A DNA stretch of 64,000 bases, from assembly GCA_009760855.2 (NCBI GenBank), contig WPIO01000029.1:1547001-1611000 (forward strand), in the 5' to 3' direction. Made by a program: the position numbers and the translations under genes. Below, one piece after another: positions 16,920 through 29,175 of this stretch. The notes beneath the pieces were generated by a model that saw nothing but the letters and a program-made list of their open reading frames with translations, was not told the origin of the DNA and searched no databases. This stretch comes from Cristatella mucedo. Lineage: Eukaryota > Bryozoa > Phylactolaemata > Cristatellidae. Position 1 is the stretch's first letter. Each line of letters opens with the position of its first letter.

Positions 16920-17950
16920 TCACAATCTTTAATTTGTTGAAATAGTTACGTGTCACTTAATTCTTCGAAGCTAAGGAATGAATTCATCACGCTAATTTGA
17001 GTAAAGTAGCTGTGGCCTACGCATGGCAGCATGAATATCGGCACACTCGGGGGGCAGGGTCACGGTGATGATAAAGGACTGACGCAGGCTGCTGAGCGAC
17101 CAGCCTATTCAATGCCATGCACGCCGAAGTAACTTAGAATCTCACTTACATGTTGATTTTGCCTGGGTTGGTATTTTTGGTAGGCAGCGATATAATATAA
17201 TCGTAAAGTCTCTAACCAATGCCTACCAAGCAACTTCTCGGCCATTTAATATTGTTTATATAATTTGCCTTTAAGGACTGTCTAGCTGTCATGATGCTAG
17301 TAGCGAACGGAAAAAAGAGTAATTACTTTGCTCGATCTGTTGGCCAGTCTACTCTATAATGCGAAGGGTTTAGAAAAAGATTTGGTTCTCTCAGGGCACC
17401 ATACAAATGTCTTATTATTACTATTACGCCCACTAGAATGACAGCACGGGTTGCTGCCCATTTACACAGTCTGGTAAACGAGGATTATCGGCTGTGCTCT
17501 TTACAGAATCGATGGTATTTTTAAGTTTTCACACTACGCGAGTTACCGAAGCCGCTTGGTCGTAGTCTAGTACCCCGATCCTAACGCTGAAGTGAGCCCG
17601 CGAGCTTTCGTACTGCTGGCCTTTCCTAATTCGGAAACACATTCTAGCGCTATGGTAATCGCCAGCAGGCAAGGCGAAAAAGCGGGCTGCAGCTCTTGCC
17701 GACGTAGATGGCGATCGGACGTAGCGGTCGCAGTTAGCTTCGGTTATGACAAAAAAGTTCGGTGCAGCGAGCCTGAGGGTATGACGTGAACTTTTATTTT
17801 GTCATTGTGTTGACGAAGCTTAGTGCGCCACTTTTTGTGCGTGGAATGATATGCCACGCACATGCTTCTTTTGGAGAACGGATGCTAACATTCGGACCAG
17901 CTGTGGTGAGGCGAAGCAGTCGACGAACAGCGAGGGGAAAGCGCGACGGC
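16920..17950. other. No recognisable gene; weak SINE/L2 tail at about 17365-17425
   Basis: Only a degraded hairpin-tail piece (GGTTCTCTCAGGGCACCATAC then TTATTATTACTATTA) is visible. Other frames are short and without family resemblance. Confidence 0.4.
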
Positions 17951-17954
17951 TACA

Positions 17955-18150
17955 CGATTAAATGAAATTAAATTAAATGTTAGCTGATTTAATAGCAACG
18001 CTTGTATGGTGGTACAAGAGTCGTAATGGCTACCACTGCCACTTTTAGTTGGCAATAAGGGATCGCCCACTGCAGAATTTGAACCCACGACCTCAATCGT
18101 GGAGAGCGAGCTCCTTACTTCATGGGCTATCGTGGCCCAGTGGATGTACC
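17955..18150 (-). mobile_element. SINE family 2 copy (diverged)
   Basis: Reverse-strand tRNA-like head with B box GGGTTCAAATTC and a 3' body matching the family: GGCAATAAAAGGATCGCCC-like core, CACTGC block, then an end at AATCAGCTAACATTT. Diverged from the better copies at 53.8 and 56.8 kb. Confidence 0.7.
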
Positions 18151-18199
18151 CCGCGTATGAACTCGTCGAAGTCCATTGCAAGAGGCTCAGGCAATAAAA

Positions 18200-19097
18200 A
18201 GAATCATTAATCGAAACCCAGAACGATTAGCAAGAAAAATCGTAGACACCAAATGCGTTTAAAGACAGCTCGGCGAAGAAGGGTTTCTAGGGGCAGAGGG
18301 GCAGCATCGAGAAGTGCTATCATATTGCAGTACCAGGGTTCGGCCTTTTAAATTATGCTTACTTGGTACAGAAATAATTTCCCAGATGTTCGCACCGTAG
18401 GCCAAACATAAAAGGATGTGGGGCCGTAATTAGAATGCTATCAAAATGGATCGGTACAGCTGCTTCCTGTTTACCCGCTGCGACACAGCAACTGGTTGAT
18501 TTTTGTTCAAACCTCGGTTACGACGAACTCCCGGTGCGATCACATGTTCGGATTCTTAGTTTCGTAATAGTCAGAGTGAAAAACCATGTATCCTCCTTAA
18601 TTAATTTAGAAGTGAGCAAGCCTAACCAGAGGCGGAAGTTCCGACATATGCGTGTGGGTCTTCGTTGGCGGGAGTCGGATTCCATCGCAGGCAGGTGGGC
18701 CGGCTAGCTCTTAGTTTTACCGCGAAGCTATGTGCAATTTACTTGAACCGCCCTCTTCTAGCCTCGGGTCTGCAGTGGCAACATTTCTGCACCTTTCGCC
18801 AGCAGCTTATGGCGGCGGCACCTAGGGCTTAGTGCCTGCCCCATGTCAGGGCCACTGTCGGCAGCCTTCGCGCGACGGTGTACCTCTCGCCCCAGGGCCG
18901 TCCCTGGCTTCGCGTTTGAGCATCTGGCTGCTGTTCCAGCTATTGACCAGCTATGCAGTGTTTCTTCTGTAGATGCGATTCATCCGCTACCCTGCCGGCC
19001 ATGACCTGCATCTGCTGGCCAGCTCGTGGCCGTTGATCTACGTCCCCACTGACTCCTCAGGCTGTCGCACCGTCTGGGGCTTGGGCATTTATGTACG

Positions 19098-19149
<52 letters not shown>

Positions 19150-20860
19150 TTTGGCATGTAGGAGTCGCTCAGCAGCTGAGAGACACAAGGTCGAAACTTT
19201 GTGGGCTCAGTCTTTGTGGACTTTTGTCCACTTTGTGGACCTGAGAAGCAGCCGGTTGACCATGCTGTTTGCATCCGGTGCCAGGAATAGCCTGTGCATC
19301 TCCAAATCCCGTAATCCCTTATGTCCAGTTTTGATTGCTTTTTGGGACTTGGTCATATATAACTTTGATTTCTTAAAATTATGAGTAGCGATCGGTTTTT
19401 TTTTACCTACAAGCTCATCCAAAAGCAGGCTGGGAGCTAGGCTCCTAGTGTGTTTAAAAGGTTGAAGCAGGACTTCTGTTAGGAGCAATAGTAAAGGTGA
19501 TTGCGTATTCCTGTTTTTCCATCAGAAGATCCGAGTGAGAAGTGGCGCTGCTAAGATGTCTCTGAGGTCGAGCATCCTGTGAACTCCAGTGCCGTGGCAG
19601 TCAGTATTTTGGGGGGTGGGGGAGAGGGGCCAGTTTGAAATTGCCTCATGGAGGGTCTGGCCTTGCCGGAACAGTATCTAGCAATTCGGGACTTTTTTGG
19701 TGAAAGCGAGCATTGCGAATGACAAGTGCGTGTTCAAGTGAATAGCAAACCATTGGTAAATCGAGCGGACTCGTGGTACTGTGTTGAGGCATCGAACTCC
19801 CATCTGGTTACAGCCGGTCGGCTGTTCTGTATGCTACCTTCGTTGTCGTGCACCGGCACCTGCTGCTTGCTGCCAGCCCGGCTGAAGGCTGCACATCCTC
19901 GGAAGCAGCCATTAGCGTATTAGGACGTTTTCGATACACCATTGAATCTTGGCCGGCCGCCGACTGCGCAGCTCTCTCGGCTAGCATGCCCTCATGAGCT
20001 CCTACGACTCTGCTGCTTCCATCGGGCGCTGCCGAACAGGCACTTTCGAGCGATTGGTAAGGGTTAAGGCACCCCCCTTGAGTGCACTCGCAGGGATTGC
20101 TTCCAGCAGGGCGCTATCCTGTTGTTAAACAGTCACTACATTCTCAGCCTAAAGCCCTGTCCATAAGCTTTTTGGGCTCTGGCATGCTGCCTGCACATCA
20201 ATCAACATATAGTAGATGTTTCCCCCGGCAATGCCAAACAGTGCTAAGCAGTTGGATCTGGCCATCCAGTTGGGATAGATAGAGTCAAGAGAAAAACAGC
20301 TGGGGCCGGCTGTTCAGCATATAGTGGGTGCTGCCAAGCTTATGGCCGTCAATTCTGCAGTTTCTTTCAAAGATGTCATCAAGCCTAGAAAAGTTGCCCA
20401 ACGGCACACCGATCAGCTAGCAGTCATATGCTGCCCTTGCTGCAGCCACACCACTGGCTGCCTGCCTGCCCCTCTGACTCGGCTCGTTTGCCTGTACCCG
20501 TACCGAACCTTGGATCTGCTGGATACTGTGCCTTCGGTTTGCATGTTCCCAATGTATCGAAGCATCTACCGATCACCCTCTGACTTGACACTCTTTGAAG
20601 CTAGCTAAACAACTACCTTGTCCTCCCAGCATTTTCCCAGTGTCAATTAGCTTTGCTTGATTGTGACCTTGCCGTGATTGTGCTTGCTATAGTCACCAAT
20701 CAACAATTGATATGGTTCTGCTCCAGCCTGTGCCAAGTGCCGGAAAGCGATTGAATTCTCTTGGTTTTAGAAAAAATTTATCAATACAATGTACGAAGCA
20801 TGGGGCCTACAGGTGCATATAATCTGCCTAAAAAAGTACTATCTGATTCAACAGCGTCTT
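18200..20860. other. Long stretch without a recognised gene
   Basis: Contains a (CT)n run at about 19100-19148 and several 60-95-codon frames on the plus strand with no motif I know. It could be far 5' sequence of GT62 paralogue B; the sequence does not show it. Confidence 0.4.
19100..19148. repeat. (CT)n microsatellite
   Basis: About 24 CT units with one TTT interruption. Confidence 0.95.
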
Positions 20861-20861
20861 T

Positions 20862-21013
20862 TGTATAGCGACAGAAGAGCTTTTAGGGCTATCACACCAC
20901 TGCTTACGGTTGCGATACAGGATCGCCCTTCACAAGGTTCGAACCCACGACCTCGGGACCGAGGTCGTGAAAAGCAACCGCCTTACCTAGTGAGCCATTG
21001 CTGCTCATGGTAG
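20862..21013 (-). mobile_element. SINE family 2 copy
   Basis: Reverse-strand copy: A-box-like TGGCTCACTAGGTAAGG, the inverted repeat CGACCTCGGTCCCGAGGTCG, B box GGGTTCGAACC, GGCGATCC core and the GCTATACAAAAGA tail. Confidence 0.82.
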
Positions 21014-22130
21014 GTCATATGCCATGCTATAGTTCTGCTTCTTTCTGCTGCACTGTGCACTACTTCGATTGTCTGAAATTGCTGCCTATGGCTTTTGAAT
21101 GTGCAATGGTCGAATAGGTGAGCATGTATGTGTGGAAATATTTACATGCATGTTTAGCTACCTACCACACTGTGCCAGCAGCGGGAGGAAACATTGTACC
21201 CGTTGCCAGTGGCCCTAGATTCTGTGGGGATGTGTGGAGGTCCTGTCTCTGTCGTTTCAGGCTCAGTCCAGCCTGAAATGTTCAATTGTGAGCATTCATG
21301 AGATGTATAAGACATGCCGTAATCGAAAAAAGTTATCGACTCTCGTTTATTGCCTCTTGACATGTGTGGTATCGAAAGGGAAGAAGTGCTCCGCGTGTCA
21401 GAAGCACTACCGTGCTTGTTGCTGACTTGCCGGAAGTGCAAAACTGTATAGGTAACCAGCTTGCCTAGTTCCCTATAACCAGCTCGCATCCATTATGTGC
21501 TTTCATAGGACACGAGAGTAAATATCGTCCAAAAGACTGTGCAAGCTATGCTAGCATAGAGCTAGCAATGTGCCAACGCTTTTTGGTTTTTAGGATGTCA
21601 CGCTTTGTACCTGTTTTTCTCCAGCCTTCTGCATCGCATTTACCGGGACAGCCATCTTGGAATTTGCATGTTCCGTGCAGCTTGGTTTGTCAATGCATTG
21701 TAATAGGTGCAGCTATTGTCATAGCTGTGGATGGTAGACATTCTGAGCAAGGTAATGTCAGGACCAAGGTTTTGGTTAAATTTGGCCCCACACTTACAAG
21801 GCATCAGTGGGCACTGCAAAGGTGGCTTGTTTTTTGTTGGCTAAAGGAACTACCCTGCTGCAAGTCTGAGCCCCTGGCAGCCCCTGTATCGCTACACCTG
21901 CCCAATTGTGCCCGTATTAATTAGGCTAGAAAAGTGACCTTTGCTCATGTCATACGTTGGCCTGCTGATACTTGGAACCATAGGGGCAAAATGCTGGGAT
22001 CGTTTCTAGGTGAGTTGCCAATTTTGAGATTCAACTTTCAGTCCGTCGTCGTGCGAGTGATGAGGATATCGGACACGGCTGACGTATTCGCCAGCTGCCA
22101 CCCGGCTACCCAGGCAACTTGGTGCCTCGC
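21014..22130. other. Upstream flank of GT62 paralogue B
   Basis: No recognised gene. Probable promoter or 5' UTR lies in the last few hundred bases, but no core element stands out. Confidence 0.4.
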
Positions 22131-23832
22131 ATGATGCGGCACCTGCCCTGGTGCCGGCTGCTGCTGGCTGGGTTCGCTGTGATCGGCTTGTCGCTGGTGC
22201 TGCTAGGCAGGTACACGTCATCTCCGGCCGTCCAGGCGACCGCCAAGAGAGGCCACGGAGGCGATGGCGCTGCAACGGCAGAGTCCCCGGTCACTGGAAG
22301 AGCTGAAGGCGACCGGCCTGCTGCACGAACGGCTGCCAGCGCTGCCGCAGCGCTCAAAGAGACCGAGCTGCCGGTCAAAGAGCTGCCAGCCGCTGGCCGG
22401 TTAGGCGCCGGTGGCGCCGGTAAGGATGGCGAGCCATCGGCGCCTGACAAAGGTGTGAGCAAGCCCGACCGTGCTGGGCTGGATGCACCCGCCGCAGCAG
22501 CAGATGCAGCCGAGAGGCCGCCGCCGAAGGGCCGCGTCGGCACTGAGCTGGCCAAGGGTGTGGGTGTCGCCCAGGCGGAGGCCGCCGGGCGGCCAGCTGC
22601 AGCTGGTGAGGGCGAGCCCGTGGCGGCGGCGGCAGCAGCAGCTGCAGTGCCAAAATCACACGACGGCGGAGGTGGCCCATTTGAAGGGCTGCCGTTGAAC
22701 GTGGTGGTGGACATCAAAGCAAGCAAGCCGATCGTGCAGGTAGCACCGGCTGCTCAGTCCGCTCCGGGTCCTGAGGCCACACTGGAGCAGCTGAAGCGCT
22801 ACTTCGAGCCCAACATGGCGTCCAAGCAGTTCAACGCCAGCGTGCTCGTCGTCACACCGCTGCGTAACGCGCGCGGTCACTTGTCGCACTACCTGGATCT
22901 GCTGCTGTCGCTCTCCTATCCGCACGGCCTCATCTCGGTAGCTCTCGGCGAGGACTCGAGCATCGACAGCACGTACGAGCTGGCCACCAGTCTGGCCAAG
23001 GACAAGCTCGCCGACTTCCGGCGAGTGTCCGTTTTTCATCTAGACCATGTGCTCTACCAAGGTGAGGGGAAGTGTGTTTTGCCAGTCTGCATTTTGCCAC
23101 ACAAAGTGCTCATCCATGTGCCCGTGCGTGCGTGCATGGTGTGGGTCTGTGAATAGACTTAGGTAAGCTGTAGTGGCTCACTAGGTAAGGTGGTTGCTTT
23201 TTACGACCTCGGCCCCGAGGTCGTGGGTTCGAATCCTGCTGTGGGCGATCCTTTATTGCCACTGCAAGCGGTGGTCATAGGCGTAAAGGCTCTTCTGTCG
23301 CTATACAAAAAGAGGCTGTTAAATCAGCTAGTATCTATCTTCCTGTCTAGTGCCTCTGTTTAGCCACCGCAATTAACAGCAATTAAGTCTGGCAAATTGC
23401 ACAGCTCATTGCACGCTTTTTTTATATAGATGAGATGGTCTGAGAGGGTTGCGTATGTACCTCGTGAGTGTGTGCAGTGGCAGGCCAAGGATTGCACAGG
23501 GGGGGGGGGGGGGGCATTGGCTGCCCTCCTTAAGGGAGGGGGGCAGCGACCTAGGCTGCCCCCCCTATTCCTACACCCCCACCGTCACCAACAGCAAAAT
23601 TATGTCTTATGTCCACTCGATGAGCAGCCGCTTCGTCCCTGTCGAATGAACGCTATGATTTTGAGCTATATTTTCCATTTATTTGCTGGTCTAGCCCTGG
23701 CTGCTATCTGGTAGGGGGTCTTGCCTCCTCTTCATAAAAGTTGTACAGGTCTTGCTTCTCAGATGAAAATCCTGCTTCTGCCACCAAGCGAGTGCGGCTG
23801 AGCTTGCGGTGACGTGCACGTTTAGTGAGAGG

Positions 23833-23892
<60 letters not shown>

Positions 23893-25092
23893 TTGTGTTT
23901 AAGTGTCCAGACATACCTGCTCAGACAGAAATTCGCATGCATACTGTCCTTTGAATTGGAAGTACATACTCATCAGATGCCTAACTGTGTCACCAACCCC
24001 CTGGCTCATGTCGTTTAACTGGGCCTAAATCAACCTCAAATTTTTTGGACCCGACACCGGCTTACTCCGTGCGCGTGCGTATCGGTACAACGCATGCCTG
24101 CCCATGTACTCACAACGCGACCCACACGATTGCACTAAAACGGTTGCCACTGACGGGTATCAAGGTTAGCATAGTGGCATGCCAGCACAGTAGCCTGCTG
24201 CTGATGCTGCTGCTGCTGAGCTGTCGCCACCTCCTCACCACTTCCTGGTCCTAGGCATGTGTACTCGGTTGGTTTTTTGAGTCACACGACGTCTAGTTTT
24301 GCTCGCAACCACCTATGCTATCGTTTGGAAGCCGTCTTGTTCTGCGCAGCTCACCGACAGTGAGCCTGCATGCTGCTTGCCGACGGCACGGCTAGTGCCT
24401 ATGGGCGCTCGTGATTGTCGCTAGGCGATGTCTCTTCTGCTGCTGCTGCTGCGTCCACCCACCACGCCTTGTTGTTTGCTGCTGCTCAGGCAGCTGCTGG
24501 TTGACGTCTCGTGCCTTTTGGCCTGTTTTCAGGCACGGACTGGTCGTCGGTGCATGCTGAGGGTCACCAGCTGGAGCGGCGTGGTCACCTGGCAAGGGCT
24601 CGCAACGAGCTGCTTAGCCGCGCTCTGCGCGACGAGGAGTTCGTGCTCTGGGTGGACAGCGACGTGGGCACGTGGCCGGCCGACATCGTCCAGCACATGC
24701 TCGACGCACGGGTCGACATCGTTGCGCCGGCGTGCATGTACCGGTCCAACGACGGCCACGTGGACGTGTACGACCGAAACACGTGGCGCGAGACGCCCTC
24801 GTCGTTGGAGCGGCAGCGGCAGGTCGGTGACGACTACCTGATGCTGGAGGGCTACGGCGGGCAGCCTCGTCTCTACCTGCCTGACCTTCGAGGCGAACGC
24901 CAGCGGCTGGTCAAGGTCGACGGCGTCGGAGGCTGCGTCCTACTGGTGCGCTCAGTCATCCATCGGCGAGGCCTCGTCTTCCCGTCGTTCGTCTTTCGCC
25001 ATCACGTGGAGACCGAGGGACTCGCCAAGATGGCGGCAGCCATGGGGCACCAGTGCTATGGTATGCCCTTCCTAGAGGTGTATCACCTCTGA
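22131..25092 (+). CDS. GT62 (Mnn9/Anp1/Van1-like) glycosyltransferase, paralogue B
   Basis: Predicted Golgi type II enzyme of 496 residues. Exons are 22131-23061 and 24533-25092, joined in phase 1. The start is placed at the first of two adjacent ATGs. MMRHLPWCRLLLAGFAVIG begins a signal-anchor at about residues 8-26, followed by an Ala/Gly/Pro-rich stem. The domain shows VLVVTPLRNARGHLSHY, LSYPHGLISVALGEDSS, HLARARNELLSRALRDEE, VLWVDSDVG (DxD at 352-354), YDRNTWRET, LEGYGG, DGVGGCVLLVRSVIHRRG and HHVETEGLAKMAAAMGH...YHL. Motif order and the ETEG box match fungal Mnn9, whose relatives build cell-wall mannan. The gene is 12 kb downstream of paralogue A, same strand, same intron position, which suggests local duplication. 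An AGTAAA hexamer at about 25414 may be the polyadenylation signal. Family assignment is firm; substrate unknown. Confidence 0.9.
23166..23340 (+). mobile_element. SINE family 2 copy
   Basis: Good copy inside the GT62 B intron: GTGGCTCACTAGGTAAGG, then CGACCTCGGCCCCGAGGTCG, B box GGGTTCGAATCC, GGGCGATCC, a CACTGCAAGCGGTGG hairpin and the CTATACAAAAAGAGGCTG tail ending in AAATCAGC. Confidence 0.87.
23835..23890. repeat. (GT)n microsatellite
   Basis: About 28 GT units in the GT62 B intron. Confidence 0.97.
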
Positions 25093-25860
25093 TGCTGACT
25101 GGCTCGCATTTGCTAGATGCCTGGTCTGCAGGTAGGCGAACTTTGTGCCACCGCCATTGCTGACTTTGCAGCGCAAGAACTGTGATGGCTTGTTTAGGCT
25201 CTTGCCCACAGCTGCTCGTGCAGCACTTGCGTCCTGCTTTTATCTGAGCTGTTAGGGCTCGCAAGCTCACATCGCCTGCTGTGCTGTAGTCACGTGCCAT
25301 GCCTTCGTGCACTCCGAGTCGGCTCAGCGGCTGCACTAGACAGCCAAGCCGTCGCGATTCTGCGCCTTCCATGGACTTGTACTGGGCTAAATTTTGTTGA
25401 TCAGCTCTCGTTCAGTAAAGAAGGCTGCTGCAGATGTACTGGTTTCTGAAGCGGTCTTACCTAGATTTGCTAGTTTGAAGGATTTATAATGTGCATATAG
25501 ATTTAACACATGACTCTGACCTTCATGTCGAGTCGTTACTCAAATGATGGTGCTCCCAGTTTGGCCCTACTCTGCCGTTGGAAAAGTCCAAAGTGGGCCA
25601 GTAGAGTTGAAGGGGATGTCGTATCGTGGGACTCTGGGGGACCTGCAAGGTCAGCCTGTTCATAACTATATGTTTACTGGGCATGGCTTTTATTCTATGC
25701 AGGTTCAATGCTTTCGAAGTGCATCTAGCAGTTCTGCTAGGTTTGTTTCTCTTGGATGGAATCAGCAGAGATCTTGTTTTGGTTTGAATGGATAGAGGAT
25801 CTGGTTGTGGCTCTGCGTTCAACTTCTGATTACGACTATGGGTTTAGCCGGTATCATTGT
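25093..25860. other. 3' flank of GT62 paralogue B
   Basis: Probable 3' UTR then intergenic sequence. Nothing further recognised. Confidence 0.4.
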
Positions 25861-25864
25861 GGTA

Positions 25865-26032
25865 GTCATAGTTGGTATAGTTAATGTAAAACGTTAAGTG
25901 GTCAAGGTGCATTTCTTCCTCACTTAGCCATGAGATTGCTGATTGATGGTGGCATCCTTAGCAGCACACTGTATTCTTTGTGCTTAGCCTCACTGCTGCT
26001 ATATAAATGAGGCTGCTTGATCAGCTAACCTT
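25865..26032 (+). mobile_element. SINE family 2 copy (strongly diverged)
   Basis: Recognisable only by order: an AAGTGGTCAAGGTGC head, a central GGTGGCATCCTTAGCAGCAC region and a tail with CTGCTATATAAATGAGGCTG then GATCAGCTAAC. Confidence 0.45.
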
Positions 26033-26336
26033 AATTTTTTAACTGTATATAAGTGGATTTAGATTATTCAACCTTGGATCCGGTCATGTGTACTATATTA
26101 ACTATTATTATACTTGCTGAAAGTATATGTTTCATGCAAGTACTAATTTCTGCTTCCAATAAGGTAAGCACTTCTTCAGTTCTGTGCTTGCTGATAACTT
26201 GCATTGCTGACTAATGTAGGAAAGCATGGTGCATGTAGTAGATAGAAGTGGGTTCTCAGAGTTGCCTTGACCAGTACTTTTACTTTACTTCACAGCTTGC
26301 TTGTTTAGTGTTATCTATAATCGAATTGCATGTAGA

Positions 26337-26630
26337 AAAAGCAAGCAGTGAGTTACAGAAGTCGAGACAGGATGTCACAACTACATGGACCAATTTAGAT
26401 GCAGTGTTCCTGCCTAAGCAAGCCGATTTTTAGCAATGTTGTATAGCTGTAAGTATGCAGACTTGACTGTGAAGCTGATGTGGTCGTCAAATCAAAGGCC
26501 ACTTTGGAACAGGACACAGGGATTTTGTGCAGGTTCAACAGGAGATATGCTGGCTGAGCCGATTGTGAGCAATAACTTTTCCAGTTTCTGAATCACACTT
26601 GGTTCGCCCATAACGAGTAAGTTAGTTTAT
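26337..26630 (-). mobile_element. L2 LINE internal fragment
   Basis: Reverse-strand match to L2 coding sequence between the VMGKPSVIQ region (GTTCGCCCATAACGAGTAAG) and TSRLDFCNSL (AGTTACAGAAGTCGAGACAG). Both ends are missing; a (TA)n tract follows. Confidence 0.82.
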
Positions 26631-26657
26631 ATATCTATATCTATATCTATCTCTCTC

Positions 26658-26702
<45 letters not shown>

Positions 26703-26738
26703 ATAAACTATCATGTATCATGTGTGTATATACATATG

Positions 26739-26784
<46 letters not shown>

Positions 26785-26790
26785 CACAGT
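26631..26790. repeat. (TA)n / (CA)n compound microsatellite
   Basis: TATC, TA and CA runs in succession. Confidence 0.95.
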
Positions 26791-27212
26791 CGTACCTTGG
26801 CTTACGAGTTTAATCTGTTCTGTAACAGAGCTCGTTCCTCAAATTATTTTGTACATCAAGCCAATTATCCTCATTGAAATGAATCGAAATGCCAATTATC
26901 GGTTCCGGACCCTCAAAACACCACAATTTTTGTCACATCTTTTTAAATTAAAAGCTGTACTTATAAATAGTGGATATTGTTTAAAAAAATGCAATAGAAT
27001 TTACTGCAATATACGTGTTTGATTAATTATAATGTAACATTAACTTGGAGATAAGATGACTTGAAGATGCTGACTGAGTTGGAGGAGAAAGGCTGAAATG
27101 AATACCTGAATCTTATTTGCCGATCTGTGTTCTTTTCACTACGCTTTCCTCACTTTGATCTGCAGGGGTTTTGATAAAAACCTGCCCCACGAAGTCTGCT
27201 TCATCGTCACTT

Positions 27213-27600
27213 TCAGAATGTTTCTGAAAGAATTAGGCAATAGTCATTAAATAGCTCTGTTGCACACTCAGTTGCAACTTTTTCTGGGTGCTTCTGTTGA
27301 ATAAAGCTTGAAAGTTTCTCCCACACCCCCAACATTTCCTTTATCTCATTTGTAGAGATTACCTCCTCAGTCTCACATATTTCTATTTCCTGCAAAACCT
27401 CCACTTGCTGCTGCGTCTGTAGCTTTGACTTCCTCGTTGTCATTTCCTCGGAGTTCAACGCCTCGACGAGCTTGTTAATGTTGCCCTCATCCATGTCCAG
27501 GCCCATGGACTTGCCAAGGGATACGACCTCCTCCTCCACTGCTTCCACTGCGAGTTCCAAACCGTGCGCTGCACGTATGGCAACGCACCGTTAACAGTAG
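27213..27600 (-). pseudogene. pogo/Tigger-type transposase, C-terminal remnant
   Basis: The frame reads EEEVVSLGKSMGLDMDEGNI, NKLVEALNSEEMTT, a Gln/Glu-rich stretch, IKEMLGVWEKLSSFIQQKHP, and LFNDYCLILSETF. This order matches the acidic linker and C-terminal helix of Tigger-like DDE transposases. The DDE core and terminal inverted repeats were not seen. It is therefore a fragment of a dead DNA transposon. Confidence 0.7.
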
Positions 27601-27654
27601 CTGTGGCTTTTCACAAACGGTGACGGCTGGAACAGCAGGCTGAACTCCAGAGCC

Positions 27655-27790
27655 GCAAGACAGTAAGTGCTTGCACTACCATAAGATGGAGACGACGACA
27701 GCAGCTGCACACGTCCGGAGAGTTCTTTGAACCCATGCAGCCCACCGGAAGGCATTGTTTCGCTAGCCATTTCGTTCTGGTCCGAAGCCA
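27655..27790 (-). repeat. Dispersed duplicate segment, copy 1
   Basis: About 130 bases repeated at 33455-33572. Both copies keep an open minus frame with similar translation (ETMPSGGLHGFKELSGRVQL here, ETMPSGVLHGLKELSGRAQL there). The origin is unknown: duplicated exon or an unrecognised mobile element. Confidence 0.75.
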
Positions 27791-27799
27791 TGCTGTCAG

Positions 27800-29165
27800 G
27801 CTTAAAGCAGCTGCCAGCTGTTATGCCGGTAAAAAGCAGGCCTGTGCGGTGCAGTTCGGCTTGGCAAGACCACTAGCTGTGAATTCCATGTCCTGATTGC
27901 TGTAAAGCATTACGAGTGAACAGGGGTCTAGTTGGTATTAAATCTATTATTCTTATTATCACAGTTGCAGCCGCTGATGATACCGGCTCATATATACAAA
28001 TGATATACAAATCAGATGCTCTGCAATTCCATCTAGCCCAGCTTTTCATTGCCACCCTTGTTAGTCTGCTGCTACTACTCATGCTATGTTGGTGCTAATA
28101 TGTCTTCTAAATTCGGCAGGTGACTTAATTACACAGCCTTGTGATTCTGCTCATTACAAAAATATATGTGACTTTTGCCATGAGATACAGGTATTTGTTA
28201 CATGAGCATGACATTCCTCCATTGCTGGAATGCTAGGCTGCTCATGACCAGAGGTTACGAAGTCGAAACAATCAGCCAAAAATCCAGAAATTGTTTTAAG
28301 GGTCCAAATCTTGACTGTGCTCAGGACATGCCAATCATAGGGGAAGGTGGTGGCATGCCCCTTCATAGGGGGTTTCAGCCGCCAGCCTCCTTGCCGACGT
28401 CTGTGAATACTATGGACTATTCTTTTAGGTGAAAGTGGACATGACACACAATGCGGCAAACGAAAGTCACCTCGCACCGACCGACTGGGCCCGTTTGGGT
28501 GGCCGTTCCGGCAGCCTTCTGCTGCCCTACTGGTTAGGAAAATTCGCAGGTTTTTCTTTTAGACCAAATAGCCCAACGTAAATGCTCTAGCTAACGTTTA
28601 GAGCCATTGATGGAATGCAAAACTGTGCAGTCACTAGACAAAACATGTCCCAATGGAAAAAAATGTTTTTACGTCTGCAAAGCATAGCACTTTTTCGAAG
28701 GAGGCTGCTTGAGATGATGTACCGACAAGGAGTGAGTGAGATCGCTTACGCACTAAAAACATTAAATGCATATGCTTTAAACAGGTAAATGCTTTATTGC
28801 TACGATCATGGGTGGCGGCTTCTCAAGTAGAGTCCTTATGCTGAAAACACTGGTCCTCAAAATTCGTCATCGTCGTGGATTAGCATTTCAAATCGACTTT
28901 TAGCGTTCGATGGTAAGAGAACTGCAAAACTATTTACATACACAAATTCACGAAATCATTTTCCAAAGTTCATAGTAGGGGTCAAGAGCTCAGCTAAGAG
29001 ATATAAACAAAGTTAGGTTCCATTCGGTCGCAGTATCCACCGCCAGTCAGCAAAGAGCTCTGCTGCTCCTCCGACACCGAGACAGAGAGAGCTGCATGCA
29101 AAGATCTGTATTCTTGTCTGGAGTACAGGTATAATAGTAGTTCTATAGCACACATGTATTAACAG
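27800..29165. other. No recognisable feature
   Basis: No family resemblance in any frame that I could see, and no clear repeat. Confidence 0.4.
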
Positions 29166-29175
29166 AGCGAGAGAT

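Larger units (their letters stand above)
23062..24532 (+). other. Intron of GT62 paralogue B
   Basis: 1,471 bases from GTGAGG to TTTTCAG, inserted in a Gly codon at the same place as the paralogue A intron. It holds a SINE family 2 copy, a 17-base poly-G run near 23500 and a (GT)n tract. In-frame stops occur soon after the donor, so splicing is required. Confidence 0.88.

Noticed and set aside
22119-22130. Upstream TTG start for GT62 B
   Set aside because: Eukaryotic translation normally uses ATG; the ATG at 22131 directly precedes the signal-anchor segment.
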